Shown: positions 9,921-21,751 of the stretch, piece by piece
How the letters are laid out: each line of letters starts with the position of its first letter
Position numbering within the stretch: position 1 is the stretch's first letter
Source of the DNA: Gremmenia infestans
Lineage: Eukaryota; Ascomycota; Leotiomycetes; Helotiales; Hamatocanthoscyphaceae
Assembly: GCA_032629725.1 (NCBI GenBank)
Contig: JAFEVB010000004.1
Coordinates: 1,736,001-1,800,000, forward strand
Reading direction: 5' to 3'
Length of the DNA stretch: 64,000 bases
Made by a program: the position numbers and the translations under genes
The notes under the pieces: generated by a model
Database searches by the model: none
Told to the model about the DNA's origin: nothing
Seen by the model: only the letters and a program-made list of their open reading frames with translations

Positions 9921-11527
9921 TCACAAATCATGCAATGCGTGTATACGCTTGTTGCAAAGTGCTTTTCTCACCGATGGTAGGAAAGCCAGGACTTCTTCAG
10001 GGGACCAACCCCGTGCGTTTGTAAAGGCTCGAAGTGAAATTCCCTCTAGCCCTTCGAGGAACATCGACAGATCACAGGCTCCAATCTCTTTCTAGGGGGA
10101 AAAGGTCAACAGCGAGATCTGACTATGGACGAGGCAACCGTACCATTCTTCTGTCTTTAGGCCACATTCCCACTGGAATCGGAATCAGTCGGTGATTAAT
10201 ATTCTCGAATCCTGCGTCTCTGACCCATTGTTCTAGTTTTGGTCCTGGTTCTGGCTCACGACCGAAAACTTTTATTGCCGCAATGACTTCATCTGTCCAG
10301 ACGTTGGGGGGACTGCCAGGGACAAATGTTCCATCAGTAGAATAGAATTGCATATCGAAGTCCTGGAACTCAACCCATCCTCCCGGCTTCGTGAATTGGA
10401 ATGCTTGTGCAATGAGGCGGGGCCAGTCGACAATCGACCCTGCAAGATACCGGCAATGAATGAAATCAAATGGTCGCGAAAACTCCCAAGGCCTTTCAAT
10501 GTCGTCCACCTCGAAAGAAACATTGGGAGGAACGCTGCAATAGATTAGCGATATCAAGATGAGGAACTGAGGTGCGATCGTACAGGTTTGGTTGGACTGG
10601 GCTGAGATCGTTTCCAAGAACCTAGCGCTGTTAGTGATTCACAGTTCGCGAAGTACGAAGGGTAGCAGATTTACACTAGCAGATGGATATGCATCGCCTA
10701 GGTAGAGGTAACGTTAGCTCTTATCTGTATGTGCATTGGGCTAACAAACCCATTTCAATAGCCCAAATTCCAGTGCCAGTCCCAAGATCAAGTATTCTTT
10801 GAGGATTAGACCCAATTGGCGCAAGAAAAAGTTGATCATCGCATCTCAACGTCAATAGATGATGGAAGAGATCCAGACGATCGTTCTCAATCTAATACTT
10901 TTTAACATCTTACATGCGCTGTTAATAGTCACGATACGTACGTCGTCATTCGGGAGAAAGTATTCTTTGGCACTAAGTTTAGCGTAAGAAGGGGATCTGG
11001 ATCAAAGATGGTCCTTACGTGTATCATCTTGAGCGTGATATCGTCGACCATTCTCGTATTTGAAGTTCATGATGCTAGAGTTCAGAGAGGCTGTGAAGCT
11101 CACTCTTTGGCAATTTTAGTACTGCTCGGCAACTGCACTTGCTAAATCCAACTGGACTTACACTTCATCACCATAAGATGAATCATCGTCTCTATTGGAG
11201 CCCGAATACTTCTCGGGATTAGTGCCATAAGTGTGAACGATGGAGCTAGCTTACGTCTTCTGCCTCGATATTTTGCTGGGGCTGGTCGGTACTAGTATTT
11301 GCTGGTGTTTCTTGCGCTGATGTCAATTCTTCATGCTGGTTGTGACTGGCGGCTGTAGCCTGAGGTCCTTGCTGAGAGTCTGATTGTTGCTGAGCGCTCG
11401 CGGGTTCACCGATCTTTCCCCCGCCTGCGTTAAATTCCGGGTTTGGAACGACGACTTCTGGCTTACTCGGATCAAGATGTCGACCATGAGCCGCTTCGTT
11501 TTCGGGTTGACTAATCGAGGGATTCAT
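9921..11527 (-). CDS. UMTA/LaeA-type SAM-dependent methyltransferase
   Basis: Nine exons on the minus strand close in frame: 11527-11255, 11211-11162, 11104-11019, 10964-10942, 10891-10750, 10697-10675, 10621-10584, 10534-10144, 10091-9921, giving 398 residues. Two exons are only 23 nt. The N-terminal 100 residues are Gln/Pro/Glu-rich and disordered. The methyltransferase core starts at YENGRRYHAQDD, with SAM motif I ILDLGTGTGIWAIEMGDAYP, then NDLSPVQPNLVPPNVSFEVD, PFDFIHCRYLAGSIVDWP and post-motif TKPGGWVEFQDF. The C-terminus has the family's KEIGACDLSMFLEGLEG block and ends shortly after RIHALHDL. These enzymes may act on small metabolites or, like LaeA, influence cluster expression; the substrate is unknown. 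Three acceptors in the model are AAG or GAG and so are less certain. It is divergent from the P450 across 459 bp, which suggests co-regulation. Confidence 0.8.
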
Positions 11528-11986
11528 TGTTACCCGATATGCCTTGTAAACTTTCTTTTGATAACAAACTTACGACTTGGTGGAGTTTTACGGGAAGCGA
11601 TCGGAATGATTTGTGTCCGGGACCACCCACAGGACAGGGTCCATCTTTTTTCATCTCTCCAGGTCTCCCTCAAGTGGATTACCCAGACCCCGGATGAAAC
11701 TACACTACTTTGGACGAATTCCAGGGGTTGACCGCTGTCAAACATCCACAACGGTTGCAAGTGCCCGCTCTGTCCAGTACGATCCTTGAATGCCCCGCTA
11801 CAAACATGCAGGGAATGGGGGCACGATTCCATGTTTTCGGAAACTTTCCCGCTTTGCGCGCTATCTATCTATTTCTCCTATCATCAAAAAAAAAGGGTGT
11901 TGAAGCTCTTCTCCATCGTTTGCGTCTTTCTTCTTTAGTCATTTCATAACCAAACGCCCGCCATTGATGTCCCTATACGCCTCGAC
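11528..11986. promoter_or_regulatory. Divergent promoter between methyltransferase and P450
   Basis: 459 bp separate the two start codons, which point away from each other. A pyrimidine-rich run (TCTATCTATTTCTCC and TCTTTCTTCTTTAG) precedes the P450 start. Several CGG half sites occur (11591, 11602, 11691, 11751, 11838), but none forms the CGG-N2-CCG pair seen at the monooxygenase and hydrolase. Confidence 0.5.
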
Positions 11987-14036
11987 ATGATGAATTTGGA
12001 CCACACGAACCCGACTGTCATCCTAGGAACCGCATTGTGTGGACTCGTTGCGTATTTTATAGTCTACAGGCTGTATTTTCACCCCCTTGCGAAGTTTCCA
12101 GGCCCCAAGCTCGCAGCATTTCATATCTACGAAGGCTATTACGATGTTGTTAAAAAAGGGCAATACATATTTGAGATCGGAAAGATGCATCAAAAATATG
12201 GTTAGTAACCGCATGCAGTATTTCACAAGCATTCAGCATCCCTAGACGCCTGCTAACTCCCGTGTCCACAGGTCCCATTGTGAGAATCGGGCCTAACGAG
12301 GTACCTCACAACCAGCACTTTGCATGTATTGACGATGATCTGTGATTGACAAATGGTAAAACAGGTGCATATTCTGGATGCTGAATACTATGAGGTTCTC
12401 TACTCCCAAACAAATAATAAAGTAGATAAATACCAATGGTTTTATTCCATGCTGGGGAACCCTCAAGCGACCTTCCCCACGATCAATTCGGATGTACACA
12501 AGCTGCGGCGAGCCACCCTTGCGCCTTTCTTCTCAATCGCTGCAGTCTCGAAAATAGAGCCGCAAATAAACTTGCTTGTAAGCCGCTTGGCGGATCGCAT
12601 GGCAACCTGTGCCAAGGAAGATACTGTCATTCCTTTATTTTACGCATACAGGTTCGTCTCTTTTTCTCGTGGACTAGTCGCCTTTGAGCTTGATGCGAGA
12701 GCATAGGCATCATGAGATTCTTGGCTAGTTCTTGTCGGCATATATAAACATGTAAACTTACTGATTGTGCAGATGTATGACGGTGGATATGATCTCGGAA
12801 TATGCGTTTGGAAAACAATTAGGTCTTTTGGACCGAAAAGATTGGGGTAAATCATTTTACTCCGCTTGGAGAGCGTTGTGGGAGCTTTCAGGCATCATCC
12901 GCCAGATACCTGTGATAATGGACATTTTTGATGCGATGCCTCGTTGGGTACTCCAAATTGTCAATCCGGGAGCGTTGGAGGTGTTGGATATGAAAGACGC
13001 CACCGATGCGCAGATGGCAGCGATCTTGGATACGGATCCTAAGGTTTACAGCCAGAGGCCATTCCCGACAGTCATGGTAAGATACTCGCAGCGCTCTTTT
13101 TTCCAACCTTGACATATTTCTATGGAGACTACTATGCAACCTTGAGCCGCATGGGTTGAAAAAGATTGCTAACTTGCCTTTCCGCAGTGGGAAGTTGCTC
13201 AATCCGATATATTACCACCAGAGGAGAAGACATTCAGAAGACTTGCGACAGACGCCAATAGTATTCTGGCAGCTGGTTTTGAGACCACGGGGAACGTGCT
13301 TACTTTGATGACATATCTCGTACTCCAGCACAAGGATATTCACGAAAGGTTAAAGACTGAATTGAAAGACGCAATCCCCGATGAAAACGAAATCCCTTCG
13401 TGGCAGGTCCTCGAGAAACTACCTTTGCTCTCTGGTATTGTAAAGGAGAGTTTCAGGTGAGTTACGCAAGGAGTTCTCTCACCGACGTTTAGTACTGAAA
13501 TATGGTGATATAGGATGGCAGTTGGAGCCTTCTCGCGCCTCCCACGTGTCAATCAGAAAGAATCAGTTCAATACAAGCAGTGGACGATCCCGGCTGGAGT
13601 AAGCTTCAGCTCTGACATTCGCGCCAAATTACTAACTCACTCAACAGACTGCTATCGGAATGTCTAATCTTTTTATTTCAATGTCTCCTGATATCTTTCC
13701 ATCTCCAACAACTTTCGATCCTGATAGGTGGGGAACACCAAACTCCCCAGAACGTCGACGCCTTGAGCGACATCTCCATCCTTTTGGGAAAGGTACTGAA
13801 CTTCCTCCATTGTTTTCTTCGTTAATTGTGCTAAATAATGTCCCTTAGGATCACGAATGTGTATAGCGCCCAACATGGCGTATGCCGAGCTCTACCTCAC
13901 TATTGCTACTATTGTCAGACGATTTCCGAACTTAAGAGTGTGGGAGACAAGTGAAAGGGATATGGAATACGTGCACGACTATTTTGCAGGGATGGCCAGA
14001 CATGAGAATGATGGATTGCAGGTCAAAATCGGATGA
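11987..14036 (+). CDS. Cytochrome P450 monooxygenase (microsomal, secondary-metabolism type)
   Basis: Eight exons close in frame: 11987-12200, 12272-12300, 12365-12651, 12773-13076, 13188-13456, 13514-13598, 13648-13792, 13849-14036; 506 residues. An N-terminal membrane anchor (residues about 10-30) is followed by the RLYFHPLAKFPGPKLAA hinge typical of fungal CYPs. The I-helix is AGFETTGNVLT (proton relay AGxxTT), the K-helix ExxR is KESFR, the PERF-like motif is FDPDRW, and the heme loop is HPFGKGSRMCIAPN. The cysteine ligand is present, but the usual glycine two residues after it is alanine. The overall pattern resembles trichodiene-oxygenase-like fungal P450s; I cannot fix the CYP family. 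Neighbours are a methyltransferase and a Baeyer-Villiger monooxygenase, so it probably oxidises the same small molecule at the ER. Confidence 0.88.
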
Positions 14037-14541
14037 TTTTTTCAAGTGACCAGAGGACAAATTCACGACACCACCGATATTTAGTTCAAACAGGCTTGGA
14101 TAAAGGGTTGCTTTCACCTACAAGGTTTGAGTCCCGTCCCTTTGCGGGCAACCTATGTATGTTTTACAAACCTTTTTAACTCGTACTACATTTCCAAATT
14201 CTTTCACTGCAAAATTTACCAGCTTCGGAATTATTGCCGAAACGAAGAAAGGGTGCATTGCATTCGCGCCAGACGCATAAGGGTCCGCAAATGATTGCGT
14301 GCTGCATAAATTCAGCGCGGTCCAATTATGTACGTTCCTATTGATACCATGCCATGCGGAGTACGGGTTCTCCGTTCCGAGCCCCCATTTATTACTGGGA
14401 AACCCTGTTTCTACAACAGACAGTACAAAATAGTATTTATTGATTGATTGATTGATCATTGAAGTATAGTAATAAGCTATGCGAATTTCCAGGATAACCA
14501 CTACTAGTTGCAGCTAGACTGATACCACTTTGAGCAACAAG
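14037..14541. other. Convergent intergenic region between P450 and BVMO
   Basis: 505 bp shared downstream region. No gene seen. A TTGATTGATTGATTGAT tract lies near 14440-14456. Confidence 0.5.
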
Positions 14542-16270
14542 TTAAGTAACAACCCTGAACCCCTTCCACTCCGGCAATGCAGCCCTGATCGTGTCCTTGT
14601 AGGCCGGAATGCCTCCCGCCCAATTGGTCTGCTCAAATGCTTTCCCGGGCAGACTGCCTCCCATATACGTACTCCTGGTTGTTGGAAACAGACTCGCATT
14701 GCTCAGGTCATTGATCTTCTGTTTCCACTCAGCCGAAGCTTCTGGAGTCGGGTCGACGAACTTCAATCCCTCGCGATGGATCTTCTTGATCGCGTCGGCG
14801 ATCCAGCGTCCTTGGACTTCGACACTGGATGGCCCGTTGGAGAGGAGTGTGGGGCCGTGGGGGCCGTAGAGATGGAACATGTTGGGGTATCCGCTAATGG
14901 TGGTGCCCAGGTAGGTGTTTGCTGCTGATTTCCACTCCTCTTTCAAGGGGGTGCCTTTGACACTCTGAAGTCCCATGTTTGTCATACCTCCAGTGACAAT
15001 GTCGAAGCCGGTGGCGATGGCAATTACGTCGAATTCATGGAGCGTTCCGTCACTGGTCAGAATTCCCTCTGGTCTGAACTCAGCAATGGACGTCTTGTTA
15101 ATGTCAATAATGTCAACATTCGAGCGATTGAACTGCTCGTAGAAATTCTGCTCTAGACAAGGTCGCTTCACCCCGAAGGCGTGGGGTGGCTCAAGAGGAG
15201 CGAGAAGATCACGCTTTCGTGAATCCCCAATGCGGTTGCGGACGTTCTTAGCCCAGAAGTCATAGGCGCGGCGATTAGCCTTGGGGTCAAACAACATATC
15301 CTTGTAGTTCCCAAGCCAGTATCCAAATCCACCGTGGTCCCAGAGCTTGTGGTAGAAGGCTTCTTGCTCTTCGTAGTTATCTTCAAAGGTGTTCTTCTCG
15401 CTCCAGCTGAACAGGAAACCACCAAAGCATTTCTCGCGAAGTTCGTAGAGACGGGGATAATGTTTCTTGGAGGCTTGTTGTTCCTCATGAGTCAAAGGCT
15501 TCTTGCCCATGGGACAGGCAAGGTTGGGCGTTCGCTGAAAGACTTTCAAGGATCCAACTTCCGGTCCCCATTCCTGGGAAATTTGCACGCCAGAAGCACC
15601 AGTCCCGATGACAGCACATTTCTTTCCCTTAACATCCACGCCTTCCTCGGGCCAGAAAGAAGAGTGGTGAATGGTGCCTTTGAATGATTCAATGCCCTTG
15701 AAGTCAGGGATGTAGCGTTTGGCGGCGAATCCAGCAGCAACGACAAGGTATTTGGCCTTTGCAGTTCGGCCGTCTTCTGTCTTTACAGTCCATTTCCCCT
15801 CGGACTCGTTGAACGTAGCGTCAACCACAACACTATCAAAAGCACAGTCTTTCTTGATGTCAAGAACTCTGTCCACGTGAGCGAAGTAGTCTCGAAGATC
15901 TTGATAATTGGGATAATTGGTCGTCCATGTCCAGTCTTTAAAGACTTCAGGGATGGAGTACTCGTACCTGAAGGAAATGTGTCAGTGAAGTGCTCACTTA
16001 TGATGTTAAAGATTTGTTGGAATAGGGGGAGGCATACTCAGGGACTTCAGAATCAACACGAGCACCAGGGTAATTGTTCCAGCGCCAAGTACCACCCAAG
16101 TCGTTGCCCGCCTCAAAGATAACCGTTTTCAGGCCCAGCTTTCGTAGCTCGTGCAAGACAAAAACACCACCAAACCCAGCACCGACGATCAGAGCGTCAA
16201 CTTCGAGATTATCCGCATAGTTTCCGGTCGTTCCTCGGCGATGGGCGTATTCTTTGAGTTCTGAATGCAT
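14542..16270 (-). CDS. Type I Baeyer-Villiger flavin monooxygenase
   Basis: Two exons, 16270-16038 and 15967-14542, give 552 residues; intron donor GTATGC, acceptor TTCAG. Residues about 27-32 form the FAD Rossmann motif GAGFGG, followed by the LGGTWRWNNYPGARVDSE block of this class. The Baeyer-Villiger fingerprint FxGxxxHxxxWP is exact in FKGTIHHSSFWP (around residue 180). The second, NADPH-binding nucleotide motif is GTGASGVQISQ. The ATG at 16270 was chosen because it leads straight into the conserved region; an upstream in-frame ATG at 16306 would add 12 residues. Such enzymes insert oxygen next to a ketone to give an ester or lactone using NADPH and O2. Neighbours are P450, Zn2Cys6 regulator and a serine hydrolase able in principle to open such esters. 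Specificity (steroid, terpene, cyclic or aryl ketone) cannot be read from sequence alone. Confidence 0.92.
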
Positions 16271-16747
16271 GTTTGTTGAATTTTGAATGATGATTGCTAA
16301 CGTCATGCAATGTTATGCGGGTGTTTTTTTGTAAGAGATATCAGGATGTTGTTGGTGTTTATATATGCTTCGATTCATCGAGTGGAGTGTCTTGCAGTAA
16401 CAAGCATTGGTCACTTGATCCAAGTTCGGATCCGCATTACCGAATATGATGTCTATATGCATGACCCCGTATGGGGACTTGCGGAGATCCTTGGAGGTGG
16501 GTTACGGACTGCAGTTGTGTGCGGCACCCGTTGTTTGCGGTTCCGCGAGAGTGAGTACCATCAAGAATGCGGGGTAATAATGACAATGTCTGATGGAGAT
16601 CTGATTTGCTGTCAAAGCCCCTGTGCTGCGTAGACCTTGTAAACTTTATACAGGGAAAGTTGCTTCCTCCAAGCCAATTAGCTTTCGAAATCATCATTGC
16701 TATTTTACAACCTAGATACCCCTGAAATAATCTTTCGCTACGCAAAA
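16271..16747. promoter_or_regulatory. Promoter of the Baeyer-Villiger gene with CGG-N2-CCG sites
   Basis: Within 477 bp upstream of the monooxygenase lie two inverted CGG repeats with a 2-base spacer: CGGATCCG at 16427-16434 and CGGTTCCG at 16538-16545. CGGCACCCG at 16522-16530 has a 3-base spacer. Inverted CGG triplets are the classic half sites of Zn2Cys6 dimers, and such a regulator is encoded immediately next door. Confidence 0.45.
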
Positions 16748-19739
16748 CTACCAAGCGGTGACCACATTTTCCAAAAAGACCAAAGGAGTACTATGACTAT
16801 CGTCAAGGTGTCCAAAAGAGTTGATATCCCAGGGATCATGCCAAGCATCAAACCCAGTGGTTTTCGGATCCGCATTCGAATCACTTCCCAATGAAGCTGC
16901 GTCCATTGCAATGATTCTTCCTTTCAACTCCTCTTGGAGAACTTGAGAGGCTAATAATGCGATATCAGATTTCTTTCCCAAATACCACAAGGCTTCAACG
17001 CAGACCTCGCACCGTGTTTTAACTTCTTCAAAAGACCCCGCAATAGCTGCCTCGGGAAACATATCGATCAAGGTTGTCCCAGCCTTACTAAAACTTCTTA
17101 CAAAAACATCGGTCCATGGTTCTGTGAGCAGTGCCCCTTTATTGACAGCGCTATGGAATTCCTTTGCTTGTGAAAATGATTCAGATGTGCGTGGACAAGA
17201 AGCACTACCTAGATCGGACACTGCGTACGCATCTTCACGTCTGATATTTTCAACCAAACCACTTTGCCTCCGTTTCAATCTTTCAGGCCCCGCGGTCTTC
17301 TCTTGGTCGTCCATATCATCAATCAGATCCGCTAGGAGTAAGCCAGCGAGATGCCAATGACCACAGAGCACAATATACCAGGATTGGATTCGAGGAGGGA
17401 GAAATTCGTGCTGTTGGATACAATCATTGAAAAATAGACCGTAAGATTTGCTCCAATAATCTCGAATTGCCAGTGCATCAGAAATGGCACATTCGAGCTT
17501 TTGGCTTCCGGCTTGTCGAGTGAGGAGTGTTTGCAAACGCGTTATTTTGCGGTATAGAAGTACTTTAATGGGTGCTGCATCGCAAAGTGCAGATTCGGCG
17601 GCTTCATATGAACACGGCCAGCGTAAAACGAGTTGTTTTTGTTGCGGCATGTTCCTGGCAGCCTCCTTGAGCAGCAGCTCGTCCCAGAGATTTGTGTTGT
17701 CTTGCTCTAGGGCTTGACGGCCTTGACTGATATTGATCTGTACTGTGGAATCGCTAGAATACTGGGCAGCGAATTTCACATCAGACTCGTCGTTATTGTG
17801 GGCGTGACTGTGGTGTACATCGCTGTCCTCATCAGAAACAACCAGCGGACGTAAAGTGATAGCTGAAGAAAGTGTGTCAAACATAACACAAAGCCAGAAG
17901 AGGAAGTCGAAAGTCTGTCGGTCTTTCGGCTTTAGAATATCTGTGCGAGTGTTGGAGCTTTCAGTGCGTTCCCGGCTCTTCATCCTCTTTCTGGCTCTCG
18001 ATTCTAGTTTCTCGATCTTACAACGAATGGAATATATCTGACGAAGAGCAGTTTCCAAGAACACTGGTGGCCCGTTAAGATCGAGGACCTTTTCCAGAAG
18101 CGTAGGTTCGGGAACGATACCGAGCCCCAAGGTAGCGGCGATACTTGTTGGACCTTGTTCCTGGCTAGTTTCTCGTACACAATCACCATGATATGTTTCA
18201 TGTCGAACTTCCTCCTCTCGATAGATATTGGAAACTCTAGATGTCTCATCGGTCAACTCCCGCAATTTCTCCTCGGCATCTAACGGCTTCTGTGTGAGAG
18301 CAAAAATGACATGAGCAAATATAACACGGAACGACTCGATTTCCGCTGTGTTCTGAAGCGCATTCTTTGCCTCGTGCCACGATGATTCTTGTATCGACCT
18401 ATCAAACTCAAGGGGGGATACTGTGTTTGAATTGGTAGGATCTGAGAATTCTGTTGGAAATTGTGCTGAACTTCGTTTACTAGCATTGGCCCATTGAGTT
18501 GCAAAAGCAGTTATCGATTTTTTCAAGGCCATGTCAACAGCCTTGTCCTCAAATGCCGTCAGTCGTCTAGTTCTCAAAGTAGAGAAGACTTTGTCAAGAT
18601 GACAAACTCGTTCGCAAATTCTGTTCGACCATTCATTTCCAAGTCGTTCTCCAGGGCCATCATCTAAGCTGCATCCGTTACGGGAGGCTATTGTCTTTTG
18701 AGTGATGCTATATGGGCAAGTGCTTTCTGTGAGCCAACAAGAAAGTGCATTTTCCATACCTAAAGTATTACGTTTAGCGATGGTGATCAAATTCCAAGCA
18801 ACTAATTCTACCTTTATGTACGTACTGAGGCGTAGAAAAGGAAATGAGTGACCTACTATCGTGATAAATTCGCACCAGGCCAGATGAGATAGAAGATTTG
18901 CTGTAACTTAAAGCAATGCGGTGTTCCACTGAAAGGGGAGAGGGCGATCTCAGGCTACGATGGTGGGAACTGGTTTGGCATAGCAACAAGTTTCTTCGCC
19001 CATACGTGCGGTCCGCATCGGGTTTAGGCGATGATGAGGACCGGCTTCTCCTTCGTTTCGGACTTCGCTCTCTTGGTGAAGTGAATTTCTCATGTACTGG
19101 CGGGTTGAAGGTATTTTCCGGGGTTGTTAAATTGGGCGAAAAGATGCTGCTATCGTAGCTAGAATCTGTCGTAGCCAGGGGAGAGCAAATGTTTCCATAA
19201 TTCGAAAACCCAGTTGGAATCGATCCTGTCTCATAGCCATACATGAAACTTGTATTAAGGAGTGACTCTGAGCTGGTTGAGTCTGTACTACAGAACTTTT
19301 GACCAGGAATTCCAAGAAACGTTTGGTCAAAAGGGCAAGAAAGTGGTAGTTCGATACTCGTGTTTGTTGTATTTCCAGGTTCCGGGTACAGTTTATCGTC
19401 GAGATTCGTCAAAGCATCTTCCCATGATGTTTCACGTCCCATATGTTGTTCCGCCATTTGTTGCTGGTTTTGACTCGAGCCTCGTCGTTCTTTCCCTTTC
19501 GCAACAGCCTGATGGCTCGAGTTCAACCAGACCAGGGTGCAGGACTTTCGAGTTTTGGCACAGTTCGAACATGGCGCTGCAGATTGCGAAGTGACGGATT
19601 CTTCGGATAGAATAATGTCGCACGCCCTCTTTCCCTTCCTGCACTGATCACAGCTGCGATATTGGCGTCGCCCGGTCTTTGAAGTTCCGGATGGTAGTCG
19701 GCGCCTATAGGACGTCGTTCCGATGATTGGTTGTGACAT
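16748..19739 (-). CDS. Zn2Cys6 fungal transcription factor, probable cluster regulator
   Basis: Two exons, 19739-18857 and 18759-16748, give 964 residues. Donor GTAGGT and acceptor TTTAG join IYHDS to MENALSCWL in correct phase. The binuclear zinc cluster is at residues 30 to about 68 (CDQCRKGKRAC, then CSNCAKTRKSC), with an unusually long middle loop between the third and fourth cysteines. A Ser/Pro-rich low-complexity part with an RSPKRRRSRSSSSP basic patch (about 235-255) follows, then a large helical middle region conserved in this regulator class. I see no annotated Fungal_trans motif by eye but the length is typical. An in-frame ATG 42 bases upstream is possible. It sits between the BVMO and the hydrolase, both on the same strand, and is the obvious candidate to control them. 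Confidence 0.85.
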
Positions 19740-20181
19740 ATTCAGTAGAAGGTTGATGTGTGATACAAAGACTGGGGACAATGTTCTTCTTCTAATTTAG
19801 GTAGATGAAGAAGTGAGATAGCTCAGGGTCAATGCAAATGCAAAACTAAGATTTGCGGGGAACCCATGCATGTAAGGCGTTCGGAATAGCGGGGAAGATG
19901 AGGGGCCCCTCAAATGGAAGCAATTGCGGGTCCCCAACCATTTCCAGCCATCTTGATAGGCGCTGTCTTAGGTAAGGCCCCTAGGTAGGAGCAAGAGCTG
20001 AGGGAATGCGTTGACTAGTGCTTACTGGGAGTGTACCTATATCTCCTATTCGCATGTACATACAAGCATCTACGTCAGCCTTTCACCAAAACCACAACTC
20101 CCGGAGCCTTCAAGCTTCACGGGCTCACATTATGCAAAGAATACTGGAATATCATTACGACCTAGATAAGATTATCAACGA
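19740..20181. other. Promoter of the Zn2Cys6 gene and 3' region of the hydrolase
   Basis: 442 bp. Contains GCGGGTCCCC near 19926, a near match (one base off) to the CGG-N2-CCG pattern. No coding content. Confidence 0.4.
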
Positions 20182-21521
20182 TTACTGCAATCCTGCATAA
20201 ATTCCACCCTCGACCCCAAACCAAAGGCCGAGGACTTTAGCATCCGCGAACGGCAGCACCTGAGAGCAAACTATTCCTGCAACGCCTTTCTCCCTGTCAC
20301 ACCACCACCATAGATTTGGAAGTCCAGCCCATTGTGCAGTGCCCGGAGAACGTCCAGTCGGTCCCCCAGTGAGCATAAAAGTCAGTCCCCAGCCTTGTTC
20401 ATGACCTGGGGCAGGATACAGATCAGGGATTGGATTTGTTAGCCATGGCTTGGCGTCAGGGATGCCATTGCGGGCGAAAGTAGGGAGATTTGGGATTTGG
20501 TTCTTGAACATCTCGTCGACGGTGACCTGTTTCAGGATTTGTGCACCAGTAGTTGGTGATGTCCCATTATTAAGCAAAACTGCAAGAATTTCTATTTTTT
20601 GCTTCAGTAACATGTGCTTGGGGTCTTATAAAAATGGAGACTCACGAGCATATTCCTGGGGCTTTGCGAAACATCCCGCACCGCCGCTGTTGAAGCATGA
20701 CTTTACCTGATCCTCGGTCTCAACAATCAACGGACGTCTCTGGAGATGATCGAAAGCAGACAACTTTCCATCTGGATTCCGAAAGTTCATATGAGCCAAC
20801 TTAGCTTTCATGTCAGCCGACGGAAACATAGAGATGTTCTTGAGGCCGAGTGGTTGCATGATATTCTTTTGCATGTAGTCATTGAGAGAAAGACCTGTGA
20901 CTCTTTCAACAAGCACGCCGGCCCAATCAATATTAATCTACGAAAATTAGCAACCAGTCTTGATAGACCAAAATAGAAAGAATCGAAAATTACCCCATAT
21001 TCCCAGGCCTCACCAGGCTGATTGACAAGCGGCTGAAGCATGTCAAACGAATGTCCAGAGAATTCATCATACCCAATCGGCTTGCTATAGTCCCTCAACT
21101 TCTCGTTGAAAAATGTATACCCAAATCCTGCGGTGTGATTGAGTAACATTCTGAGAGTGATGGGCTTGGATTTCTCGACAAGCTTGCCATCATCTGTGAG
21201 AACTTTCACATCTCTCAGCTCCGATGATAGCTTTGCAACCTGCGCAGAATCATCCAAATCCAGTAAACCCTGTTCGACCAATTGCATACATGCTATTCCA
21301 GTAATTATCTTTGTACAGGAGGCGATCCAGAAAATGTTGTCAAGAGTCATTTTTTCCGAGCTACCAACACCACGGTTTCCGGCCGAATGGGCAAACAGCT
21401 CTTCTCCATTCTTGTTGACCACAACAACAGTAACTCCGGGAATGTCGCTCGCAGGGTTGGCGCACGCTGCGTCGACTGTGGTACGAAGTCCGGAGACTGC
21501 TGAAGTTGATAATTTACTCAT
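20182..21521 (-). CDS. Beta-lactamase/transpeptidase-fold serine hydrolase (EstB/LovD-like)
   Basis: Three exons, 21521-20994, 20937-20646 and 20579-20182, close in frame to 405 residues. The catalytic SxxK motif is SCTK within FWIASCTKIITGIACMQL (around residue 68-71). The downstream Tyr element is WEYGINIDWAGVLVERVTG, spanning the first splice junction, as in the LovD/EstB family. The C-terminus has HEQGWGLTFML and the Trp-rich GLPNLWWWCDREKG block. There is no signal peptide, so it acts inside the cell. Family members hydrolyse esters or transfer acyl groups; true beta-lactam cleavage is unlikely. Next to a Baeyer-Villiger enzyme it may open the ester or lactone formed there, or acylate the product. 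A CGGACCCG element lies 231 bp upstream of the start. Confidence 0.87.
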
Positions 21522-21751
21522 TTTCAGTTTCGTTGCGAGGTAGAGTTTAAAAGTGAAGGAATACTATAACAAATTTTGTATGACAAGGAAGGGTTTATTT
21601 GGGTGAGAAATACCCCGGCGACTTCTCTCTATATCTTTCCGAGCGTTGCAAGGTTGACAACAAGTGTCAGAAGCCCCGCGCCTTCCCCGCACCCATGCGT
21701 CTCGCACTAAGCAGCACCAACCATGACGTGAAATGCGGGTTCCCTCACCTG

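Noticed and set aside
14100..14150. GGTTTGAGTCCCG stretch resembling a tRNA T-arm
   Set aside because: No acceptor, D or anticodon arm can be built around it; it is a chance match.
20182..21521. Reading the serine hydrolase as an antibiotic-resistance beta-lactamase
   Set aside because: SxxK with a WEYG-type Tyr element and the C-terminal Trp-rich block point to the EstB/LovD esterase-transacylase group; fungi have no beta-lactam target wall.
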